Source of the DNA: CAZLFA01 sp964558665
GTDB taxonomy: Bacteria; Desulfobacterota; Syntrophia; Syntrophales; PHBD01
Length of the DNA: 64,000 nt
Reading direction: 5' to 3'
Assembly: GCA_964558665.1 (NCBI GenBank)
Contig: CAZLFA010000006.1
Coordinates: 30,454-94,453 of the forward strand
Shown piece after piece: positions 1-9,109 of the stretch. The translations under genes were made by a program, and so were the position numbers. Below the pieces are notes generated by a model. The model was not told the origin of the DNA. It saw only the letters and a program-made list of their open reading frames with translations, and ran no database searches. Within the stretch, counting starts at the first letter, position 1; each line of letters opens with the position of its first letter.

Positions 1-150
1 GCATTTTCGCTCACATACTACGATGCGGCAGGCAGCGTCACGACTGTAGCGGCAAACATCCGCAGGATCGATATAAGCCTTACATTGCGAGGGGCGGACA
101 ATCAGACAACCGAATTCAAAAATTATGTGAAGATACTGGAATCATACTGA
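1..150 (+). CDS. C-terminal end of a pseudopilin-like protein (partial)
   Basis: The window opens inside an open frame that encodes 49 residues and stops with TGA. The tail contains IRRIDISLTLRGADNQ, which resembles the C-terminal strand of PilW-type minor pilins of type IV pili. It ends 14 bases before the PilX-like gene, which supports one minor-pilin operon that begins left of the window. The family call rests on this short tail plus the neighbour, so it is tentative. Confidence 0.5.
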   Translation, partial: AFSLTYYDAAGSVTTVAANIRRIDISLTLRGADNQTTEFKNYVKILESY

Positions 151-164
151 CAACGGAGAACAAT

Positions 165-1589
165 ATGCGCTTCAATAACAAAGGGGCCGCCCTGGTCGTA
201 ATAATAATAGCAATGACCATAATGGCGGTGCTCGGTACAGCCATCTATCGGCTTACCACCACTGCCTCTTACAGCGAACTTCTGGCAAACAATAACGATC
301 AGGCCTATCGGCTTGCCATTGCAGGTGTCCGTTACTGCGCAACCAACCGTAGCTGTGCTGTGACCCCCACCTTGTATCTGCCTGATACCAATCACATTAT
401 TACAATTGCCATGAGCGGAAGCAATGTCCTTACATCTACAGGAATAGTAAATCCCGGGACATTCATGGAGGCCAGAAGGGTTATCGTCAGCGATATGTTT
501 CCGATATGGGGAACAACAACACCGCCAACAGGCGTCATAAGTTCCACGGGCGATATGCCTTCATTTGGCGATCCCAGCACGATCGGCAGCAGTTCCAGCA
601 TGTCTTCGGATCAGGCAACTCAAACCATCAATATGGGAGGCAACGTAACTAACGGAGCCGGATCCCTCTGGTACACCGGAAGCAGTTCAGCCGCAAACTG
701 CACGGCAGGATCCTGTTCGTTCAATATCGGCATGCGCGCCTATTTCGACTTCGTATTTAAAAATGAAGATTACTCAACCGGCAGCACAACCTATGGTGAT
801 GGTTTTACCTTTGCAATCATCAGTGCAATCACAAACACCTTGGGGCGCACCGGCGGCGCGCCCGCCGGATATAGTATGGGAGAGCTTCTCGGGTACGCCG
901 GGCCGGGAAACACAACCGATCAATTGGGCTTGAAACCGCCGAAAATAGCCATAGAATTTGATAGCTATCCCAACAGCAACGGGGATGTCTGCAATAGCGG
1001 CAGCCGTAATGACAATCCTTCGGATAGCACCTTCAAAAATCATGCTGCCCTTATATTCTGGGGTGATGATTTGTTAGCCGGAAATTGCCTTTCAATATAT
1101 CCTAAAAAAACTTTTGACGACAACAGGCACGGTGCAGGTTCTGGAACCGATCCCGTCAATTCATCCAATCCGGATCCAACAGGTTTTACGGATACGGCAT
1201 CTTCCGGCTACTATCAGAACTCCGGTCTCAAGTATCAATGCAAAAGTTCAGTCAATAACTGCAACTGGATGGAGGACGGTTATACCTACAGCTTTCGCCT
1301 GGAGATTACCCGGCCCACGGCGCCAACAGGAACTATATATAACTATGTTTTCAAGGTCTGGATATACCGTCTTGATATTGCACCGCTCAGCGCCGACCAA
1401 AGGACTCGTTATCAGAATGTGATCTCGGCGTATACAGATACTGCACCACATATCAATAAAACTGTATCTTTCACGGCAGCGCAACACGCCAACCTCGAAA
1501 AGATATTCTTCGGCTTCACGGTAGCGACCGGCGTAGCTACGCAGCAGACCACGGTGAGCAATATGAAGTTTTTCTTTCCTACGCTTTAA
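165..1589 (+). CDS. PilX-like minor pilin with C-terminal L-type lectin-like domain
   Basis: A 474-residue protein. Residues 1-30 are a prepilin-like leader, FNNKG followed by AALVVIIIAMTIMAVLG, so prepilin peptidase would probably cut after Gly7; the usual Glu5 of the mature pilin is absent, as is common in PilX/GspK-type proteins. From about residue 190 the sequence looks like a legume-type lectin: GDGFTFAII near 210, KIAIEFDSYPN near 262, paired strands YTYSFRLEI and YVFKVWIYR, and the closing FGFTVATGVATQQTTVSNMKF near 448. Several Cys pairs in this part could form disulfides. The start follows the sequence ACAACGGAGAACAAT, with GGAG at normal spacing. It probably sits at a pilus tip or surface and binds sugar or another ligand; that role is inferred. 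Confidence 0.8.
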   Translation: MRFNNKGAALVVIIIAMTIMAVLGTAIYRLTTTASYSELLANNNDQAYRLAIAGVRYCATNRSCAVTPTLYLPDTNHIITIAMSGSNVLTSTGIVNPGTFMEARRVIVSDMFPIWGTTTPPTGVISSTGDMPSFGDPSTIGSSSSMSSDQATQTINMGGNVTNGAGSLWYTGSSSAANCTAGSCSFNIGMRAYFDFVFKNEDYSTGSTTYGDGFTFAIISAITNTLGRTGGAPAGYSMGELLGYAGPGNTTDQLGLKPPKIAIEFDSYPNSNGDVCNSGSRNDNPSDSTFKNHAALIFWGDDLLAGNCLSIYPKKTFDDNRHGAGSGTDPVNSSNPDPTGFTDTASSGYYQNSGLKYQCKSSVNNCNWMEDGYTYSFRLEITRPTAPTGTIYNYVFKVWIYRLDIAPLSADQRTRYQNVISAYTDTAPHINKTVSFTAAQHANLEKIFFGFTVATGVATQQTTVSNMKFFFPTL

Positions 1590-1664
1590 AGTCCAAACCG
1601 TGTAATCGTACCCGTCTGTCCAGCAGTAACGGAGTTTTACCCGGGGATTCCATACCTTCGACAA

Positions 1665-2177
1665 TCACAGCGGGTATTTGAGCAGCAGATAGAAATAAGC
1701 CTTTTCGTAATCCCTCTCGGCGGCGTATTTCATGTCGATCATTCCCTCCTCTGTCATGCCCATGCGGATATATATCTGTCCCCTTTCGTAACGGAGCTTT
1801 GACTCCTGGGGACTCAGATCGATAGCTCTGCTTAAATCATCTATCGCCTGCCGGTACATCTTTTTCTCCGCAAAGGCGCGGCCGCGCTGGCTTGAATAAT
1901 CTGCGTTGCTGCCGTTCAGGGCCATGAGTTTTGTATACAGCTCAATTGACCGGTCAAATTTGTCCGCATAGAAATAACGGTCGGCGACCCATGACAGAAA
2001 GAGCTCTCTTATGCCTGCATACTGTGTCACGAATACCACGGCGACAATGAAGATGACGGCAGTCATCAAATAAGAACGCTTGATTAGTTCGACGGGTTTC
2101 TCCCTGAACGGGTGATTGCACTTGATGCAGTTATAGGCAACCTCGGAATTTATCTCACCGCATTCAGGACATTCCAT
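1665..2177 (-). CDS. Zinc-ribbon, membrane-anchored TPR protein
   Basis: A 170-residue protein of unknown specific function. It begins with a zinc-ribbon knuckle (MECPECGEINSEVAYNCIKC, two CxxC pairs), followed by one transmembrane segment near residues 37-53, then a helical region with tetratricopeptide repeats (YSSQRGRAFAEKKMYRQAIDDLSRAIDLSP and a following degenerate repeat). The arrangement predicts a cytoplasmic zinc ribbon and an extracytoplasmic TPR region used for protein contacts. It ends 75 bases from the convergent pilin gene and lies just downstream of copA on the same strand, but nothing links it to copper. Confidence 0.7.
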   Translation of the reverse strand: MECPECGEINSEVAYNCIKCNHPFREKPVELIKRSYLMTAVIFIVAVVFVTQYAGIRELFLSWVADRYFYADKFDRSIELYTKLMALNGSNADYSSQRGRAFAEKKMYRQAIDDLSRAIDLSPQESKLRYERGQIYIRMGMTEEGMIDMKYAAERDYEKAYFYLLLKYPL

Positions 2178-2206
2178 GACAAGACCTCATTATCGGCCGG
2201 ACAGAC

Positions 2207-4480
2207 TTACGGCTTCCATATCCTTCTCAGGCGCAGGGAATTGGTGACGACGGAAACCGAACTCAGCGCCATCGCCGCTGCGGCAAATTCCGGGTTCAGC
2301 AGAATGCCGAAAGACGGGTAAAGAACGCCGGCGGCAACGGGTATTCCCAGGACGTTATAGAAAAAAGCCCAGAAGAGGTTCTGGCGGATCACCTTCATCG
2401 TTGTGAAGGAGAGCCTGATGGCCTTCGGCACAGCACCGAGATCGTCGCTCATGAGCGTCATGTCGCTTGCCTCGATGGCGATGTCGGTGCCCGCTCCGAT
2501 GGCAATGCCGATATCGGCTGCCGCCAGCGCCGGCGCATCGTTTATCCCGTCGCCGACCATGGCGACGACCTCGCCTTTTTCGCGCAGACGCCCGATCTCG
2601 GCCGCCTTGTCCTCCGGCATGACATCCGCCATGATTCTGTTTATCCCGAGCGATGATCCGATTGCCCTGGCGGTGTCGGCGTTGTCACCCGTAAGCATTA
2701 CCACCGCCAGCCCCATTTTTTTCAACTGTTCTATCGCGTCTTTAGACGACGATTTTGGCGTGTCGGAAAGGCCGATCAGGCCGATGACGTCTCCGCCCCG
2801 GGAGACATAGACGCAGGTTTTGCCCCCGGAGGTCAGGATTTCCGCCTTCTTTTCAAAGCCGCCGGTATCCACGCCCTCGCTTTCCATAAGCCGCAGGTTG
2901 CCGAGCAGGCAGAGTTTGTCATTGATGACCGCCTCTGCGCCAAGGCCGGACAGCGCCTCGAAATGCCCGGTACGCAGAGGGGACAGCCCTTCGCGCCGCG
3001 CTGCGGCAACGATAGTTGCGGCGATCGGATGCTCGGAGGTGGCTTCAATGGACATGGCGATTGTCAGCACATCCTCTCTGGTCACTCCCTCAGCCGGGAC
3101 GATGTCGGTAACCTCGGGTTCTCCCTTGGTGAGCGTGCCCGTCTTATCGAAGACGATGGTAGTAAGCTTGTGAGCCTTTTCGAGGCTCTCGCCCCCTTTG
3201 ATGAGGATGCCGTTTTCCGCTCCCAGCCCCGTTCCGACCATGACTGCCGTCGGCGTCGCCAGCCCCAGGGCGCACGGGCAGGCAATAACCAGCACCGAGA
3301 CGAAGTTTAGAAGGGCTCTGCTGAAAAGCGGATCGGGCATGAAGTAGTACCAGACGATAAAAGTGGCGATGCCGATGGCAAATACCACCGGGACAAATAT
3401 GGATGCCACCTTGTCTGCCAGTCTTTGAATGGGCGCCTTGGAGCCCTGTGCCTCCTCGACAAGGTTTATGATGCGGGCAAGTGCCGTATCCGCGCCGACC
3501 CTTGTTGCTCTGAAGATGAAACTTCCACTCTTATTCATGGTGGCGGCAAAGACTTCATCGCCCGCGCCTTTGGAAACGGGCATGCTTTCTCCTGTGAGCA
3601 TCGATTCATCTACAGCGGATGCGCCGGCCACTATCACTCCATCGGTGGGAACTTTTTCACCCGGACGAACGAGCACCATGTCCCCTCTTACGACTGATTC
3701 GATGAGCACATCGATCTCCTGCTCGTCTTTGATTACGCGCGCCGTCTTTGGTTTCAGGCCGATAAGCTTTTTTATGGCAGAAGATGTCCTGCCCTTGGCC
3801 CTGGCCTCGAGCAATCTGCCCAGGATAATCAGTGTCACGATCATGGCCGCTCCGTCGTAATAGACGTGCGTCATAAGGTCCGCACCGGAAAAGAGCCGCG
3901 GGTAGAATGTGGCGGCACTGGAGTAGGTATAGGCTGACAGAGCGCCTACGGCAACCAGCGTGTTCATATCCGTGGTGAGTTGCCGTGCAGCTTTGAACGC
4001 GCCGATGATGAAACGGTCTCCGACCCAGAAGACAACCGGCGTGGTCAGTGCAAACATGGCAATCAGCATTGTTTCTCTGGGAATATGCGCCAGAAAGGGA
4101 AACCAGTGCTGCATGGAGCCGAAGAAAATGATGACGCTGAGCACGGCACCGACGCCGAACTTTGTCCGGAGTTCCTTTATTTCCTTTTCCCTGGCCGCCG
4201 TGATGGGATCTTCCGCAGCATCGTCGGGAACGCCGAGATATTCATAGCCCTGATCGGCAATCACGTTGCGGACGGCATCCAGCCCTGCCCACGTCTTGTC
4301 ATGGGTCAGCGTTGCCCTGGCTGTGGCGAGATTCACCGCCACGTCGGTCACACCGCCGACGTCCTTCAAGGCCGTTTCGACTCTGCGTACGCAGGCCGCG
4401 CAGGTCATTCCGCCTATGGACACGGTGGATTTTTCGGCTTCTTTTTCAGACAACTTCGTAACCTGCTTTCGTGACTGCAT
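2207..4480 (-). CDS. copA: Copper-exporting P1B-type ATPase
   Basis: A 757-residue heavy-metal pump that would use ATP to move Cu(I) out of the cytoplasm. It has one N-terminal heavy-metal-associated domain with GMTCAAC, eight predicted membrane helices, the copper-type CPC motif in [11 protein letters not shown] near residue 400, the phosphorylation motif [11 protein letters not shown] near 441, the SEHPIA motif of the nucleotide-binding domain and the [16 protein letters not shown] hinge. I chose the ATG at 4480, because the longer frame up to 4555 reads through the middle of copZ. A TTG near 4455 that overlaps the copZ stop is another possible start. The gene overlaps copZ, so the two are probably translated together. 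Confidence 0.93.
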   Translation of the reverse strand: MQSRKQVTKLSEKEAEKSTVSIGGMTCAACVRRVETALKDVGGVTDVAVNLATARATLTHDKTWAGLDAVRNVIADQGYEYLGVPDDAAEDPITAAREKEIKELRTKFGVGAVLSVIIFFGSMQHWFPFLAHIPRETMLIAMFALTTPVVFWVGDRFIIGAFKAARQLTTDMNTLVAVGALSAYTYSSAATFYPRLFSGADLMTHVYYDGAAMIVTLIILGRLLEARAKGRTSSAIKKLIGLKPKTARVIKDEQEIDVLIESVVRGDMVLVRPGEKVPTDGVIVAGASAVDESMLTGESMPVSKGAGDEVFAATMNKSGSFIFRATRVGADTALARIINLVEEAQGSKAPIQRLADKVASIFVPVVFAIGIATFIVWYYFMPDPLFSRALLNFVSVLVIACPCALGLATPTAVMVGTGLGAENGILIKGGESLEKAHKLTTIVFDKTGTLTKGEPEVTDIVPAEGVTREDVLTIAMSIEATSEHPIAATIVAAARREGLSPLRTGHFEALSGLGAEAVINDKLCLLGNLRLMESEGVDTGGFEKKAEILTSGGKTCVYVSRGGDVIGLIGLSDTPKSSSKDAIEQLKKMGLAVVMLTGDNADTARAIGSSLGINRIMADVMPEDKAAEIGRLREKGEVVAMVGDGINDAPALAAADIGIAIGAGTDIAIEASDMTLMSDDLGAVPKAIRLSFTTMKVIRQNLFWAFFYNVLGIPVAAGVLYPSFGILLNPEFAAAAMALSSVSVVTNSLRLRRIWKP

Positions 4481-4643
4481 CGCGAATGACCTGCGCATCG
4501 ACAGGTTTGCTCTCCTCGTAAGTTGCCTCCGCTGTGGCCAGATCGACCTTGACATTCTTAATCCCGTCGATGCTGCTCAGAGCCTTGGTTACGGCCATTA
4601 CACAGTGGTTGCATGACATTCCCTTGATCTTTATTGCGGGCAT
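4446..4643 (-). CDS. copZ: Copper chaperone, heavy-metal-associated domain protein
   Basis: A 65-residue single HMA domain. The metal-binding loop is GMSCNHC (Cys11 and Cys14), the rest fits the ferredoxin-like babbab fold. It would carry Cu(I) to CopA, whose gene overlaps its 3' end. A strong ribosome binding site, AAAGGAG, lies upstream of the ATG. Regulation by a copper sensor is likely for such an operon, but I could not identify a clear CsoR or CueR operator in the upstream region. Confidence 0.9.
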   Translation of the reverse strand: MPAIKIKGMSCNHCVMAVTKALSSIDGIKNVKVDLATAEATYEESKPVDAQVIRDAVTKAGYEVV

Positions 4644-4841
4644 CTGTCTTCTCCTTTCGATAAATATTCACTTCAGCGGTTTATTTATCTGATGTCCATC
4701 TGGAAACTCCGGATGCAGACACTTTCTGTTTCCGGATGGAAACTGTCTGATATTTACCATACTTCATGCTAGGCGGCAATGTTGAATAGGTTCATGCCAA
4801 TTCGCCTTAATTGGCCTGACTGTGTTTGCCGCGTTGAAAAA

Positions 4842-4863
4842 GGGCGGGTTTTAAAACCCGCCC
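4842..4863. repeat. Perfect 22-bp GC-rich palindrome in the copZ-thioesterase intergenic region
   Basis: Between copZ and the divergent PaaI gene (4644-5012) there is a perfect 11+11 bp palindrome, GGGCGGGTTTT joined to its complement. The same gap has imperfect inverted copies of TTTCCGGATGGAAAC near 4705-4745, a motif also found at the ends of repeat family B elsewhere in this window. No gene is visible in this gap. Confidence 0.6.
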
Positions 4864-5012
4864 CTACGATGTTTATCAGGTGTACGACTGCGCCGCCTCC
4901 TCTTTGCAGCCTTGTTGTGCGTTTAAATGCGAATTGACTGAAGCTTGGACTTCACAGATGGGCATCATTTTGATAAACATACGGGACAAACTTTGAGAAA
5001 GGGATATCAATA

Positions 5013-5456
5013 ATGGCTGATTACGAGGAACTGCCTGCTGACTTCCGCAATGCGCTTTTGGAAAGGATACAGCAAAGCTCCCCGTTCTGGACTCTGCTGG
5101 GTCTGGAACTGATTGAGATAAAGAAGGGCTGGGCAAGAATCCGCCTGCCTTTCGACAGGAAGCTGGTACATCCCCTCGGCATCGCCCACGGCGGTTCCAT
5201 CTTTTCCGCTGCCGATTCGGCAGTGGCCATGGCTTTGATAGGGATGCTCGACAGATCGGAATCCATGACGACTGTAGAGATGAAGATCAACTATATACGG
5301 GCCTTTGATGACGGGGAGATCATCGCCGAGGCGAAAATCGTCCACAAGGGAAAAACCACCGCCGTCGGTGAAGTCGAGGTCAGAGATGACAAAAGCCGTC
5401 TGGTAGCGACGGCTTCCGCAACGTATCTGATAATAAAAAAAGATAAGCTTACCTGA
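5013..5456 (+). CDS. PaaI-type hotdog thioesterase
   Basis: A 147-residue single hotdog domain. The motif HPLGIAHGGSIFSAADSAVAMA (around residues 50-70) is the PaaI signature: the HGG turn starts the central helix and an acidic residue in it normally activates water. The family hydrolyses acyl- or aryl-CoA thioesters; the substrate here is unknown. The start has GAGAAAGGG upstream. The gene stands alone, with repeat-filled DNA on its 3' side. Confidence 0.85.
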   Translation: MADYEELPADFRNALLERIQQSSPFWTLLGLELIEIKKGWARIRLPFDRKLVHPLGIAHGGSIFSAADSAVAMALIGMLDRSESMTTVEMKINYIRAFDDGEIIAEAKIVHKGKTTAVGEVEVRDDKSRLVATASATYLIIKKDKLT

Positions 5457-5496
5457 CCTGTTTATAATAATAAGCAATCCATTTAACTGCTTATTC

Positions 5497-5594
5497 GTCA
5501 TCGTCCGGCTTGACCGGACGATCCAGAAAAAGAAATTGGTTTCCCTGTCTGCCCGGAGAAGGACTCTGGATTCCCCGATCAAGTCGGGGAATGA
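5497..5594. repeat. Imperfect inverted repeat made of two hairpins (family D)
   Basis: Two roughly 30-base arms face each other: the left arm runs GTCATCGTCCGG ... GATCCAG, the right arm CTGGATTCCCCG ... GGGGAATGAC. Each arm is itself a hairpin (CGTCCGG/CCGGACG and TTCCCCGA/TCGGGGAA). This looks like a REP-type non-coding element common in proteobacterial intergenic DNA. Confidence 0.6.
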
Positions 5595-5606
5595 CAGCGC
5601 GGCCTG

Positions 5607-5700
5607 TTCCGGTTCTGAATAAGAGATGATAGCAAGGCGGCGTCCTCCCCCCACCCCCTCAAAGAGGGGGACAAAGGCGACGCAGCAGTTGAGCTTTTTA
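5607..5700. repeat. Intergenic repeat, family C copy 1
   Basis: The stretch starts TTCCGGTTCTGAAT, contains ATGATAGCAAGGCGGC and a hairpin of CCCCCTC with GAGGGGG. The same TTCCGGTTCT and ATGATAGCAAGGCGGC blocks recur, in inverted order, around 52685-52995. With family D it fills the whole gap between the thioesterase and the metallo-hydrolase gene; no gene is visible there. Confidence 0.55.
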
Positions 5701-5709
5701 CGAAGTCGT

Positions 5710-6378
5710 TTACAGATACGGAAAGATATTCTGTATCACCACGCTGAAATTATTCTGCACATTCTCCGCCCTGTCAACAACACCCATGTGCCCCGGAAAC
5801 AGACATTCCACGTCCAGCTTCGACAATGCCACGATGCTCTTTTTTAACTTGGTGCCGCTGCCGCCTGCGAAATCGGTTCTGCCGACGTTCTGGTCGAAGA
5901 TAACATCGCCGCAAAACAATGCCTTGGTCTTCGGTCTGTACAGGCAGATGGAACCGGGCGAATGGCCGGGTGTGTGAAGGATTTGAAAGGTTTCATCCCC
6001 CAGCGTTATATCTCCGGCCTTCAGGGGCATGGATATATTGACGTTTGGCGGATTAAGGCCGAAGAGGTTGTAGAGCTGTTTGCCGGCGCCCTCCATAAAC
6101 TCCATTTCCTCCTCATGCATGGCAATTTGGACATCCTTGTCTCCGTTGAAATGCACTGAACCTTCGAAGTGATCGGGATGAGAATGGGTATTGATCACGT
6201 ACCGTATGCTCTGCCTGTCGATGCCGCAAAGCTTAAGGCTTTGCAGCAGATCAGGCGTGAAGCTTCCCAGCCCCGGATCGATAAGGGCATTGACATTGCC
6301 TGCTATATAGTAACTGTTGCAGTTGTTCTCATACATGTCCGTCCACTCAAAAACGTAGATGTCCTCGGAAAATCTCAT
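5710..6378 (-). CDS. Metallo-beta-lactamase-fold hydrolase
   Basis: A 222-residue cytoplasmic hydrolase of the glyoxalase II-like branch. The zinc ligands are visible: NTHSHPDHFEGS (HxHxDH), the later His in HTPGHSPGS, Asp in CGDVIF and the final His in FPGHMG. The substrate cannot be told from sequence; such proteins cleave thioesters, lactones or sulfur compounds. The gene is monocistronic, with repeat elements on both sides. The upstream sequence AAGGAGACACC supports the ATG at 6378. Confidence 0.85.
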   Translation of the reverse strand: MRFSEDIYVFEWTDMYENNCNSYYIAGNVNALIDPGLGSFTPDLLQSLKLCGIDRQSIRYVINTHSHPDHFEGSVHFNGDKDVQIAMHEEEMEFMEGAGKQLYNLFGLNPPNVNISMPLKAGDITLGDETFQILHTPGHSPGSICLYRPKTKALFCGDVIFDQNVGRTDFAGGSGTKLKKSIVALSKLDVECLFPGHMGVVDRAENVQNNFSVVIQNIFPYL

Positions 6379-6412
6379 GGTGTCTCCTTATTTTTTATTC
6401 AAAATATCAGGG

Positions 6413-6532
6413 GCTGTTCAAAAGCGTTCAGGTGCAAAGCGTGCAAATCCCAAGGAGTGAGTCGTACTTTGTACGTACGTCGTAACGACGAGGGATGAAG
6501 CGCAACGCAGCAGGTGAGCGCTTTTCAACAGC
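6413..6532. repeat. Inverted-repeat element of about 120 bp (family E)
   Basis: The ends are GCTGTTCAAAAGCG at 6413-6426 and CGCTTTTCAACAGC at 6519-6532, inverted with one mismatch. The centre holds a second palindromic core, ACGTACGT. A lone right end (CGCTTTTCAAACAGCC) also occurs near 28770. It lies between two genes on the minus strand and carries no open frame of note. Confidence 0.7.
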
Positions 6533-6544
6533 ACCCGTAATTGA

Positions 6545-8293
6545 TTACAGACCCGTCACCGGCGCATCCTTCGGATAGCTGACCACGAACTCAACGCTGA
6601 TCTCTTTTTTCTCTTCCGGCTTGAGTTCGGCTTCCCACATGAGAACCCCCTCGTTGCCCTGGTAGTTTTTCTCATTGGGGGCGGGTGAAATCTTGACGTC
6701 CTTTACTTCCACCCGGTCGTTTTTTGCAACGGGGATGGTATCAAGAATCTTCAGCCTTACGGCCTTGTCCCTTGTATTCTCAGCCGTCATCTTATAGGCG
6801 ATTTCCCTGACGATAGTGCTTTTGCTGAATCCGGTCTCTTCGGACTTATCCTTGACCAACTCGCGGCTTATTTTAACATTGCTGTCCGCTCCGAGATTTA
6901 ATAACACCTCATCCCCTGTCTTCTTGCCGCCAAGCACCGTCTTCCCCACAAACCTGTCGCCGAAAAAAACACTGATGGGTCCGCTCAGCAGCTCACGGTC
7001 TGCTTTGGTTGAACAAATCAGAAATGTGGAGGGATTCACCCTGGGTACCGTATAGTAGAAAAAATCGCCCTGCAGCTTCTTTGTGTAAAGAGACAGAACA
7101 GTTTCCTTGTCCTGCGAATCGATGCTCATCACCTGCGGCATCTTATATTCGAAAGAAAGCGCGGACACTTCGCGCTGCGCAGTGCTGGAGGCGGGTTCTT
7201 TCTTTTCCGGCTCCAATCCTGCAGGAGGAGCTGCATCAGCCTTCAGTGCCTCAGGCTTCTGTGTTGTCGGGACGGCATCTGTTTTAGCGGGAGGGTTTTC
7301 ATCAGCCTTCGGTGCTTCGGGTTTTGTTGCCGGGGCAGCAGCCGTAGAGGCTGCCTGATTGTCGTCATTTTTGCCGGAATCCGTCTTTTGTGCGGGCTTT
7401 TCCACATCTATATTCCAACTGGCAACCGGGGGAAGAGCGGCTCCCGTTACCGGTACGGCATTGGATACCACAAGCGAAACCCGATGCCAGTCTTCTCCGG
7501 TTTTCTGACGGATATTGGAAAACATGGTGAGAGCTATGCCGTCCATCTGCTCGGGAACTGAAACACGGTACAGGGGACCCCAGGAGGCATTTTTCACCAG
7601 ATATTCTGTCTGCACCTTTATCTTCTGCTGCTTTGCAGAGTTGAAGACCACATCAATGAGCTTTCTGTTGAATTCTCCCTTGGGGCCGCGAAAGGTCGAC
7701 AGATCCTTCTCCAGCGCCTTTATGTCCTTTTCCGCATCTTCTATCTTTGTATTCAACACCTGCCGCTGGGCATTGATGGCCGTAAAGCTGCCGGTCAGAA
7801 ACTTTAATGTTTTTTCAAGATCGGCCGCTTTGGGCAACCCGGCCTTCATCTCCTTGGAACCCTCTTTCTCAGAACATGCTATAACCGATTTCAGAAACGT
7901 TTCCTTCTTGTTCAGAACCTCCTTTTCTTCGGCGGCAGTCTTGATCGATTTCTTAAGAGCCTTGATTTTCTTTTCGATCGTCTTGACATTTTCCTGCGGG
8001 GCTTCTTTCAGGGGAATGTCGCGCAATTTCACGCTGACCAGTTCTCCTTCCCCGAATATCCTGCCGGAGACGGAATCATTGTCCACGTGAGATGCTTCCA
8101 CCTCGAATGTCATCTCCCTGGTGCCTTTTCCTACAGCGACAATACCCTCCCTTTGTATCAGTGCCTGATCGGGATAGATCGTCACAGCCTTTATGTGAGA
8201 CGGCACCGGCTCTGCCGCCGGAGCGGATGCAGCCGTAAACAGGCTTATACTTAAAAATACCGTCAGAATGATTGCGAAATGGTTCTGCTTCAT
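6545..8293 (-). CDS. Exported DUF4139/DUF4140 (MuiA-like) protein
   Basis: A 582-residue protein with a signal peptide at residues 1-26 (MKQNHFAIILTVFLSISLFT ... ASAPAA). The N-terminal domain VTIYPDQALIQREGIVAVGKG fits DUF4140, a coiled coil follows at about 85-200, and the C-terminal half with FEYKMPQVMSIDS and EIAYKMTAENTRDKAVRL fits DUF4139. A Pro/Ala/Lys-rich linker with repeats of KPEAPKADENPP type interrupts the second domain near residues 300-370. The family is called mucoidy inhibitor A in some annotations, but its biochemical function is not known. It would act in the periplasm or outer membrane. Confidence 0.8.
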   Translation of the reverse strand: MKQNHFAIILTVFLSISLFTAASAPAAEPVPSHIKAVTIYPDQALIQREGIVAVGKGTREMTFEVEASHVDNDSVSGRIFGEGELVSVKLRDIPLKEAPQENVKTIEKKIKALKKSIKTAAEEKEVLNKKETFLKSVIACSEKEGSKEMKAGLPKAADLEKTLKFLTGSFTAINAQRQVLNTKIEDAEKDIKALEKDLSTFRGPKGEFNRKLIDVVFNSAKQQKIKVQTEYLVKNASWGPLYRVSVPEQMDGIALTMFSNIRQKTGEDWHRVSLVVSNAVPVTGAALPPVASWNIDVEKPAQKTDSGKNDDNQAASTAAAPATKPEAPKADENPPAKTDAVPTTQKPEALKADAAPPAGLEPEKKEPASSTAQREVSALSFEYKMPQVMSIDSQDKETVLSLYTKKLQGDFFYYTVPRVNPSTFLICSTKADRELLSGPISVFFGDRFVGKTVLGGKKTGDEVLLNLGADSNVKISRELVKDKSEETGFSKSTIVREIAYKMTAENTRDKAVRLKILDTIPVAKNDRVEVKDVKISPAPNEKNYQGNEGVLMWEAELKPEEKKEISVEFVVSYPKDAPVTGL

Positions 8294-8328
8294 TGAAAAA
8301 TGTCTCCCTTCTTCAAACTTTCTTAAAC

Positions 8329-9102
8329 CTACTTCAAAATCCGCTTATTATCAAACAAAAACCGAACCTCGTCCATAAGGGAAAACAGTGAAAATGATTG
8401 GCTGTCGTAATCGGGGGTTATTTGTCCGATCAGTTCCACTTTTATAGAAACGGGCGCACAGGTATTGAAAAGGAATTTCCCCGGAGTAAACAGCTTGTCT
8501 GTATTGCTGATCATAAGCACGGAAATCGGCGCACGGCATCTCTTGGCGATACGAAACGAGCCCTTGTTGAATGGACCGAGCCGCCCGTCACGGCTGCGGT
8601 GCCCCTCGGGAAATATAAACAGATTTCCGCCGCCTGCGAGATACTCGTTCATGCCCTCGATGCGCTCTATAAGCAGGGTCGAATGGTCGCCGGCGGCAGT
8701 GGAAGGGATGTAGCCCGATGTCTTGAGGAGCCACCCGAATACCGGGTAGGAAAAAAAGTCGCTTCTGACGACGGTCTTCTGCCTTTCGAACAGTGAAATC
8801 ATCAGTATCGGGTCGAGATAGGAAAGATGATTGCAGATCACCACGGAAGACTTGATGGATGTGATTCTTTCATCGATCTTCATGTCGAGGCCCGGGCTGA
8901 TTGTCTTCAACAGAATAAAAAAACTCCGGTAAAAGATATGATTCATCCTCTGGAACGCCGTCTCGCGATTGCCGGAAAAAAAATAAGCCGCAAGGTAAAA
9001 GGGGGAAAAGAAAATGATGTATCCGAGGATATAGTATGTCCACAGGATGAGAGTTACCACCGGATCCATCAACGGTTTGAAAATGCGGAGCATGGAAGGC
9101 AT
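8329..9102 (-). CDS. PlsC-type 1-acyl-glycerophosphate acyltransferase-like protein
   Basis: A 257-residue membrane acyltransferase. It has N-terminal hydrophobic segments (residues 12-45), the catalytic HX4D box in CNHLSYLDP and the FPEGHRSRDG phosphate-binding box. It would transfer an acyl group from ACP or CoA to a glycerol phosphate or other alcohol. It starts 7 bases after the end of a ketosynthase gene, and it is the last gene of the long minus-strand cluster of acyl-chain enzymes, so it may attach the finished chain to its lipid acceptor. That role is inferred from context. Confidence 0.85.
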   Translation of the reverse strand: MPSMLRIFKPLMDPVVTLILWTYYILGYIIFFSPFYLAAYFFSGNRETAFQRMNHIFYRSFFILLKTISPGLDMKIDERITSIKSSVVICNHLSYLDPILMISLFERQKTVVRSDFFSYPVFGWLLKTSGYIPSTAAGDHSTLLIERIEGMNEYLAGGGNLFIFPEGHRSRDGRLGPFNKGSFRIAKRCRAPISVLMISNTDKLFTPGKFLFNTCAPVSIKVELIGQITPDYDSQSFSLFSLMDEVRFLFDNKRILK

Positions 9103-9109
9103 GTTGCCT

